DNA of 45,417 nt from Collinsella sp. AM17-1. Lineage in GTDB: Bacteria; Actinomycetota; Coriobacteriia; Coriobacteriales; Coriobacteriaceae. Positions 40,397 to 45,417 of this stretch are shown one piece after another. A program made the translations under genes and the position numbers. Within the stretch, counting starts at the first letter, position 1. Every line of letters starts with the position of its first letter. The stretch lies in NCBI RefSeq assembly GCF_003470665.1, contig NZ_QRJZ01000021.1, positions 1-45,417 on the forward strand, given 5' to 3'. The notes under the pieces were generated by a model, which saw only the letters and a list, made by a program, of their open reading frames with translations, was not told the origin of the DNA and ran no database searches.

Positions 40397-41740
40397 CTAC
40401 TCGGCGAGAGCCTCCTGCTTGGCGATTGCCTTCTCGGAAATCTTCATAAAGGGCAGGTAGACGGCCATGCCAATGACAATCTCGAGAGCCTGCCACACGC
40501 CGGCGCGCCAGTCAAAGCCCGTAGCGAGCAGGGCATTGATGACGGGAGGCATGGTCCAAGGCACCTGGGCGATGCAGGGGCTGATGATGCCTGCGCAGGT
40601 AAGGCCATAGGTGATGCCGATGAACAAGTCGGGAAGGAGGACAAACGGAATCATGAGCGGCAGGTTGTACACGATGGGGTAACCGTAGATAACCGGCTCG
40701 TTGATGTTGAACAGACCAGGCAGGATAGCCATCTTGGAAACGGTCTCGGAAGCCTTGTTCTTGGAGAACAGGAGCGTGTCGAGCAGAAGCATGAGGGTGC
40801 AGCCCGAGCCGCCGATGAGGGCGAAGCTGTTAACGATCTGCATGTTCATGTAGTGATCGGGCTGGATGGTGCCACCGGCGGCAAAGGTAGCCATGTTGTC
40901 GACGATGAGCATGGTCAGGATCGGCTCGACGGTAGCGCCAGAGATGGTGGACTGGTGAATACCGACGCAGAACAGCAGGTTGGCAAGGGTGTAGATGAGG
41001 ATAACAGCCCACGGACCGGCGTTCATGATGTTCTTGAGCGGGTTGGAGATGCACGTGGAGATGATGGTGCACAGATCGGTGCCGGCGCACACGGCGAGCA
41101 GGGCTGCGGCAAGAGCGAAGATCGCGAGGTTGAGCAGCATCGGGATCATGACGTTGAAGGAGTTGGAGACCGCGGGAGGCACGCCCTCGCCCAGCTTAAC
41201 CTTGAGCTTCTCGACGCCAGAAATCTTGATGAAGAGCGAGACGGAAAGCAGAGCGATGATAATAGCCGAGAACAGACCGTTGGTGCCGGTGTTGGCAGTC
41301 GAAAGGGCGCCCGTGACCTCGGCGGAGGTGATCTTGTCGGTGAGCAGCGGGCTCGTGGCGGCAAGCGTGGCGGTGATCTGCTGCGGCATCATGATGACGA
41401 AAGCAGAGATAGCGACGACCACGCAAGCGAGCGGGTTATCGAAACGCTTGTTCTTAGCGAGGCTGTAGCCAATCAATCCGGCCAAGATAATGGCAGAGAC
41501 GTTGAGGGTGCCCAGCGTAATTGCCGAACCCCACGTCTGAAGGTTGGCAAGGCCCGCCGCATCGAGCGGGAACAGGGGGAACACGACGTTGTTGATAAGA
41601 ACCGCGATACCCGCAAGGATATAGAGCGGCGTGATGGTCGCGAAGGCGTCGCGCAGGGAACGCAGGTGAACCTGGTTTCCCACCTTCGCAGAGACCTCGG
41701 CAAACTTGTCGAGGAAGCTCTTTCCGTTGTCACTGGCCAT
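40397..41740 (-). CDS. PTS lactose/cellobiose-family IIC permease
   Basis: 447 residues with about ten hydrophobic segments. Sugar-translocating membrane subunit for beta-glucosides/cello-oligosaccharides. Diagnostic: LRSLRDAFATITPLYILAGIAVLINNVVFPLF (27-58), GIHQSTISGATVEPIL, and LPGLFNINEPVIYGYPIVYNLPLMIPF, the hallmark of the family with the Glu of the sugar site. ATG 41740 is preceded by AGGAG. Second gene of the operon after the GH1 gene. Confidence 0.94.
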   Translation of the reverse strand: MASDNGKSFLDKFAEVSAKVGNQVHLRSLRDAFATITPLYILAGIAVLINNVVFPLFPLDAAGLANLQTWGSAITLGTLNVSAIILAGLIGYSLAKNKRFDNPLACVVVAISAFVIMMPQQITATLAATSPLLTDKITSAEVTGALSTANTGTNGLFSAIIIALLSVSLFIKISGVEKLKVKLGEGVPPAVSNSFNVMIPMLLNLAIFALAAALLAVCAGTDLCTIISTCISNPLKNIMNAGPWAVILIYTLANLLFCVGIHQSTISGATVEPILTMLIVDNMATFAAGGTIQPDHYMNMQIVNSFALIGGSGCTLMLLLDTLLFSKNKASETVSKMAILPGLFNINEPVIYGYPIVYNLPLMIPFVLLPDLFIGITYGLTCAGIISPCIAQVPWTMPPVINALLATGFDWRAGVWQALEIVIGMAVYLPFMKISEKAIAKQEALAE

Positions 41741-41860
41741 GATTGCTCCTAACTATCAAATCCGGCCTTTTCCTATGCGCACGGTGGTCCGTCGCCCTCT
41801 GCCACCAGATGTGCCATGTGTTGCGCGCGGCGGCGCGCGGTCTGGGCGTTCGCCCGGTCG

Positions 41861-43261
41861 CTAATCAACCACGTGGGTCGTGGCGACCTGTTTGAGCCAG
41901 GCCGCCGACTTCTTAAGACGACGCTTGTAGCCGTCCATAAGGTCGACCTCGACAAAACCGTAACGGTTCTTAAAGGCATTGGCCCAAGACCAGTTATCGA
42001 TGACAGCCCAATAATGGTATCCGCGGCACTTGGCGCCCTCGTCGATGGCCTTGGCCACCCACTCCAGGTGCTGGCGTACAAAGTCGACGCGGTAGTCGTC
42101 CTGGATGGTTCCTTCGGCGTCACGGTTCTTGTATTCGTCCATGATGCCGATGCCGTTCTCGGAAACGAACCACTCAAGATCGGGGTAGTTCTTGGCGCAG
42201 TCCATGCCAAAGTCGTAGAGGCCCTGCGGGTAGATCTCCCAGCCGCGGCTCTCGTTCATAACGGCGTCGGGCCATACGTACTCGTCGGCAAAGTGCGGCA
42301 GGCCGTACTGGTCGACCTTGCTCGCCGGTGCTTGAACGCGCGTGGGGTGGTAGTAGTTGCAGCCGAGCCAGTCGACAACACCCTGCTTGAGAATCTCTTG
42401 GTCGCCGGCACGGAACGGGAGCTTAACGCCGCCCTTGGCCAGGCTGTCGAGCACGTCGGCAGGAAGCTCGCCCTTGGTAATAAGGTCGAGCCACCAGCGA
42501 TTGTTGATGCCGCTGGTCATACGCACGGCCTCGAGGTCTGCCTCGTTGGGGTTCTCCTTGGTATAGACCGGGGTAAAGCAGTTGATCATGCCGATTTTGG
42601 CATCGGCGCGAATAGCGCCCTCGTCATAGGCCTTGCGATAGTTGGCCACGGCCAGCGCATGCGCCAGCGAAATGTGATACTGCACGGTGCGGGCGCGGCT
42701 AAAGTCGTGGAGCTGCGGGAACCACACGCCCTCCTGATAGCGCTGTTCGGGCTCGACGATGGGCTCGTTAAAGGTGAACCAGTACTTAATCTCCTGGCCA
42801 AACTCGTGGAAGGCGACGTCGGCATAATGCGCGTAAGCCTCGACGACCTCACGGCTCTCCCAGCCGCCGCGGTTAAAGAGGTAGGTGGGCATGTCAAAGT
42901 GGTACAAGTTGACAAACGGCTCCAGGCCGGCCTCGCGAGAGGCGCGGAACAGCTCGTGATACCACGCGGCGCCTTCCTCGTTGAGGTTGCCGTCGGCATC
43001 GAGCAGACGGCTCCACTGGATGGAAGTGCGATAGGTATCCAGGCCCAAGTCCTTCAGAATGCGAAGGTCTTCCTGGTACTTGGCCATAAAGTCATTACCG
43101 GCATAAGAGCCAACGCAGTTGTAGAACGAACCCAGATCCTGGATGGACCAGGTGTCCCACAGGTTCTCGAGCTTGCCTCCCTGGTTCCACTGGCCCTCAG
43201 TCTGCGGGCCGGACATAGCGGCGCCAAAGAAGAAGTCACGGGGCAGCTGATACTGTGCCAT
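41861..43261 (-). CDS. GH1 6-phospho-beta-glucosidase
   Basis: 466 residues. Glycoside hydrolase family 1. FTFNEPIVEPE (162-172) with acid/base Glu166; WFVSENGIGIMDEY (364-377) with nucleophile Glu368. DNWSWANAFKNRYGFVEVD has Ser where plain beta-glucosidases have Glu, followed by K-x-R-Y, the pattern of enzymes acting on 6-phosphorylated sugars. It would split the 6-P-beta-glucosides brought in by the PTS encoded next. ATG 43261 follows GAGGA; a TTG at 43264 is possible. Divergent from the GntR gene at 43564. Confidence 0.94.
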   Translation of the reverse strand: MAQYQLPRDFFFGAAMSGPQTEGQWNQGGKLENLWDTWSIQDLGSFYNCVGSYAGNDFMAKYQEDLRILKDLGLDTYRTSIQWSRLLDADGNLNEEGAAWYHELFRASREAGLEPFVNLYHFDMPTYLFNRGGWESREVVEAYAHYADVAFHEFGQEIKYWFTFNEPIVEPEQRYQEGVWFPQLHDFSRARTVQYHISLAHALAVANYRKAYDEGAIRADAKIGMINCFTPVYTKENPNEADLEAVRMTSGINNRWWLDLITKGELPADVLDSLAKGGVKLPFRAGDQEILKQGVVDWLGCNYYHPTRVQAPASKVDQYGLPHFADEYVWPDAVMNESRGWEIYPQGLYDFGMDCAKNYPDLEWFVSENGIGIMDEYKNRDAEGTIQDDYRVDFVRQHLEWVAKAIDEGAKCRGYHYWAVIDNWSWANAFKNRYGFVEVDLMDGYKRRLKKSAAWLKQVATTHVVD

Positions 43262-43300
43262 CAAAGTCCTCGCTTTCGTGTCTTAGAGCTTCCGGTTGGA

Positions 43301-43380
43301 GACGGGTTTGCTTTGGCAGGTTATCCGGCGCGGGCGCGCACCGGTCATACCGATATCCAACCCGCCAAAACAAAACCGTC
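43301..43380. repeat. Large imperfect inverted repeat with CAAA/TTTG-rich arms
   Basis: GACGGGTTTGCTTTGGCAGGTT (first 20 shown as GACGGGTTTGCTTTGGCAGG, 43301-43320) pairs with the AACCCGCCAAAACAAAACCGTC end (43359-43380) with a few mismatches. The GGCAGGTT core is shared with the repeat at 39405-39445. Confidence 0.55.
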
Positions 43381-43485
43381 CCCAAACAGTACAAGGAAAC
43401 GCCAATGCATCTCGCTTGTTGTCTGTAACTATAGCGCTCTAATTTTCTATGTAAAGCGTCTTTTTCATTTTTCTTTATCGAACTT

Positions 43486-43528
43486 CTTTCATGAAAGCCA
43501 TATGGATGCTTTTTAAGTAGGTATACTT
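43486..43528. promoter_or_regulatory. Two candidate operators in the bgl/gntR intergenic region
   Basis: CTTTCATGAAAG (43486-43497) is a perfect palindrome. AAGTAGGTATACTT (43515-43528) is a second one (AAGTA-N4-TACTT). Both lie between the divergent GH1 and GntR genes, where the GntR protein would be expected to bind. Confidence 0.5.
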
Positions 43529-43563
43529 TCTAAATATCGACGCAAATATGAAGGGAGGATTGC

Positions 43564-44283
43564 ATGATTCCCAAATACGAGGCAATAGCTGCAGATATCC
43601 GTCGAAGCATCGAGGACGGCGCCCTTAAGCCGGGCGATAAGTTGCCCACCGTCGTTGAGTTCTGTGAGCTCTATGGCGTTTCCAAAATCACCGTCAAACG
43701 GGCGATTGAGCAGATTACCGAAGAAGGCCTTATTACCAGCCGGCGCGGATCGGGCACCTACGTCAAGGACACGGCGGGGCTTCCCGGCCAGGTGTTTTTT
43801 CAAGGCAAGAACGACCGTGCCCAGGGCTTTTCGTATGAGCACCGCGGGGAAAAGGTGACCTCGGTGGTCTACGATTTCTCGATCGTCAATCCGCCGGCAG
43901 AGGTTGCGACCCAGCTGGGAATGGCCGAGGATGACTTCGCCTATCACATCGTGCGCGTGCGCCAGGTCGACGAGAAGCCCATCGTCATCGAGTACACCTA
44001 TATGCCGCTCGAACTGATCCCGGGCCTTAAAAAGAAGGACCTGTACGGATCGGTCTACGGCTTTATCCGCGAGCAATGCGGGCTGAAGATTTCGAGCTTC
44101 CATCGCACCATTCGCGCTGTCGCGGCAACTGAGGAAGAGGCTGAGCGCCTGGATACCAAACCCGGCTCTCCCCTGCTCGAACTCAACCAGATTGGCTTCT
44201 TGGATAGCGGCACCGCGTTTGAATATTCTATCTCGCACAACGTAGGCGACCGCTTTGAGCTGCACAACGTAACGCTGGCCTAG
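43564..44283 (+). CDS. GntR/HutC-family regulator of the beta-glucoside locus
   Basis: 239 residues. N-terminal winged helix (YEAIAADIRRSIEDGALKPGDKLPTVVEFCELYGVSKITVKRAIEQITEEGLI, wing RRGSGTYVK, 1-68), then a UTRA effector domain (about 90-237, including VIEYTYMPLELIPGL and the closing GDRFELHNV). Only distantly similar to the first GntR protein here. ATG 43564 is preceded by AAGGGAGG. Divergent from the GH1-PTS operon, so it is the probable repressor, likely responding to a phosphorylated sugar. Confidence 0.92.
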   Translation: MIPKYEAIAADIRRSIEDGALKPGDKLPTVVEFCELYGVSKITVKRAIEQITEEGLITSRRGSGTYVKDTAGLPGQVFFQGKNDRAQGFSYEHRGEKVTSVVYDFSIVNPPAEVATQLGMAEDDFAYHIVRVRQVDEKPIVIEYTYMPLELIPGLKKKDLYGSVYGFIREQCGLKISSFHRTIRAVAATEEEAERLDTKPGSPLLELNQIGFLDSGTAFEYSISHNVGDRFELHNVTLA

Positions 44284-44355
44284 TTTTGTAATCCGGTGGG
44301 TGCCCGTTTTGAGCTCTCTTACGCGGCACCCGCACAACCTTATGGGAGTATGCAC

Positions 44356-45288
44356 ATGTCCGATTTGATTAAACTGACGCCGATCTTCCACGAGAAGATC
44401 TGGGGCGGCCGCCAGCTGGAGACCGTGTTTGGTTACGACATTCCCGAGGGCCCCATCGGTGAGTGCTGGGCCATCTCGGCCCACCCCAACGGCGACTGCC
44501 AGATTGCGGAGGGCCCGTATGCCGGCCACACGCTGTCGTGGCTGTGGGCCGAGCACCGTGAGCTCTTTGGCGACTGCGAGGGCAAGGAGTTCCCGCTGCT
44601 CATTAAGATTCTGGACGCCAAGGACGACCTTTCGATCCAGATTCATCCCAACGACGAGTACGCCGCCGAGCACGAGAACGGCAGCCTGGGCAAGACCGAG
44701 TGTTGGTATGTCCTGGACTGCGAGCCCGGCGCCACGATTATCGTCGGGCAGCGCGCCAAGGATCGCGCTGAAGCCGCACAGATGATCAAGGACGGCCGCT
44801 GGGACGACATGCTCAACGTGCTGCCGATCCACAAGGGCGACTTTTTCCAGATCGATTCCGGTACCGTGCACGCCATCAAGACCGGCACGCTCATTTTGGA
44901 GACGCAGCAGTCGAGCGATGTGACCTATCGCCTGTACGACTATGACCGCCCCGGCACCGACGGCAAGCTGCGCCCTCTGCACATTGAGCAGAGCCTCGAC
45001 TGCATCGATTTTGATGTCCAGGCTCCGACCGACGGCACCGTGACTGCACCCGAGGTCGACGGCGTAACCGAGCTCGAGTCCAACCCCTGCTACACCGTCG
45101 ATCGCGTGCGCGTCGACGGCAGCAAGACCCTCGACCAGCGCTGGCCCTTCATGTGCCTGTCGGTCATCGACGGCGAAGGCACCGTCTGCGGCGAGGCAGT
45201 CCATAAGGGAAGCCATCTGCTGGCCCCGAGCACCGTCACCTCCATCGACCTCGAAGGCAAGATGGAACTGATCATCTCGCACCTGTAA
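44356..45288 (+). CDS. manA: Class I mannose-6-phosphate isomerase
   Basis: 310 residues, the short Bacillus-type ManA. Interconverts mannose 6-phosphate and fructose 6-phosphate. Zinc ligands: Gln95 and His97 in SIQIHPND (93-100), Glu115 in KTECWYV (113-119), and His172 in SGTVHAIK (168-175). ATG 44356 is preceded by GGGAG at 7 nt; ATG 44350 is too close to it. It follows the GntR gene by 72 nt on the same strand and may be co-transcribed. Confidence 0.93.
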   Translation: MSDLIKLTPIFHEKIWGGRQLETVFGYDIPEGPIGECWAISAHPNGDCQIAEGPYAGHTLSWLWAEHRELFGDCEGKEFPLLIKILDAKDDLSIQIHPNDEYAAEHENGSLGKTECWYVLDCEPGATIIVGQRAKDRAEAAQMIKDGRWDDMLNVLPIHKGDFFQIDSGTVHAIKTGTLILETQQSSDVTYRLYDYDRPGTDGKLRPLHIEQSLDCIDFDVQAPTDGTVTAPEVDGVTELESNPCYTVDRVRVDGSKTLDQRWPFMCLSVIDGEGTVCGEAVHKGSHLLAPSTVTSIDLEGKMELIISHL

Positions 45289-45324
45289 GCTACCGGTCCC
45301 CGAGCGCTCGCCGGGACGGGGCGC

Positions 45325-45417
45325 GGGGTTTGGTCGCCTGCTCGGACAGTCCTGCTCGCGCGGAGAGCACATTAAGTGCTCTCCGGCTCGTGCGGAACTC
45401 GCGATCGACCAAACCCC
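45325..45417. repeat. Large inverted repeat with nested hairpin at the window edge
   Basis: GGGGTTTGGTCG (45325-45336) and CGACCAAACCCC (45406-45417) are exact reverse complements about 70 nt apart. Within lies a perfect 9-bp hairpin, GGAGAGCAC / GTGCTCTCC (45362-45370, 45376-45384). The window ends with the right arm, so its full extent is unknown. It may be a MITE-like element or structured RNA; no T-run is visible. Confidence 0.65.

Noticed and set aside
43513..45372. 619-codon minus-strand frame
   Set aside because: Antisense to the GntR and manA genes, both well supported.

Overview
The window looks like a chromosomal segment of a Coriobacteriia gut actinobacterium, most likely Collinsella. 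The reasons are the GC-rich genes with strong AGGAG-type ribosome sites, a sugar-PTS-rich gene set, an anaerobe's hydrogenase maturation genes (hypA/hypB) next to tat genes, and families typical of that class (Asp aminotransferase of the PF12897 type, RicT/PSP1 with a long basic tail). This assignment is inference from gene content; no rRNA is present. Most genes lie on the minus strand.

Layout. 1-3460 looks like a small accessory region around a tRNA-Thr(CGU): an orphan mannose-family PTS IIB whose phospho-histidine is replaced by tyrosine, a 21-residue hydrophobic peptide ORF, three unrecognised small genes, a GC-rich patch without a convincing gene, and hairpin repeats. 3485-6032 holds a YhcH/YiaL protein, a 43-codon nagA remnant, a PfkB tagatose-6-P/1-phosphofructokinase-like kinase and an aldose-1-epimerase; a flavodoxin diverges at 6189. 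6849-13542 is an amino-sugar locus: nagA, agaS, a GntR/HutC regulator and a mannose-family PTS operon (IIA, YajC-like, IIB, IIC, IID). A CTGGTAGTAACCA operator precedes both agaS and the PTS operon. Together these genes would import and phosphorylate an N-acetylated hexosamine (GalNAc or GlcNAc), deacetylate it, deaminate/isomerise it and phosphorylate the resulting ketose.

14171-26615 is mostly household: a membrane-anchored SurA-N-like protein, an isocitrate dehydrogenase operon (with a hydroxyisobutyrate-dehydrogenase-like enzyme bearing a His/Cys-rich tail, a small membrane protein and a HEAT-like protein), DegV, long-form HPF, a solute-binding lipoprotein, ComF, RicT, holB and tmk. A zinc-ribbon membrane protein gene (26822-27805) is bracketed by two almost identical 60-nt hairpin repeats. 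27947-33526 carries a type IA topoisomerase with an H1-like tail, hypB, hypA, tatC, tatA and a STAS protein. 33593-38226 holds an aminotransferase, a small conserved protein, NhaA and a Mn-dependent pyrophosphatase.

38397-45288 is a beta-glucoside locus: ROK glucokinase, cellobiose-family PTS IIA/IIB/IIC, GH1 6-phospho-beta-glucosidase, a divergent GntR regulator and a class I phosphomannose isomerase. The window ends inside or at the edge of a large inverted repeat. The most unusual signals are the His-to-Tyr IIB, the repeat-bracketed zinc-ribbon gene, the metal-binding tail on the dehydrogenase, an SD-sequestering hairpin before comF, an 80-residue insertion in PTS IID, and a 550-bp regulatory region with a perfect 16-bp inverted repeat.
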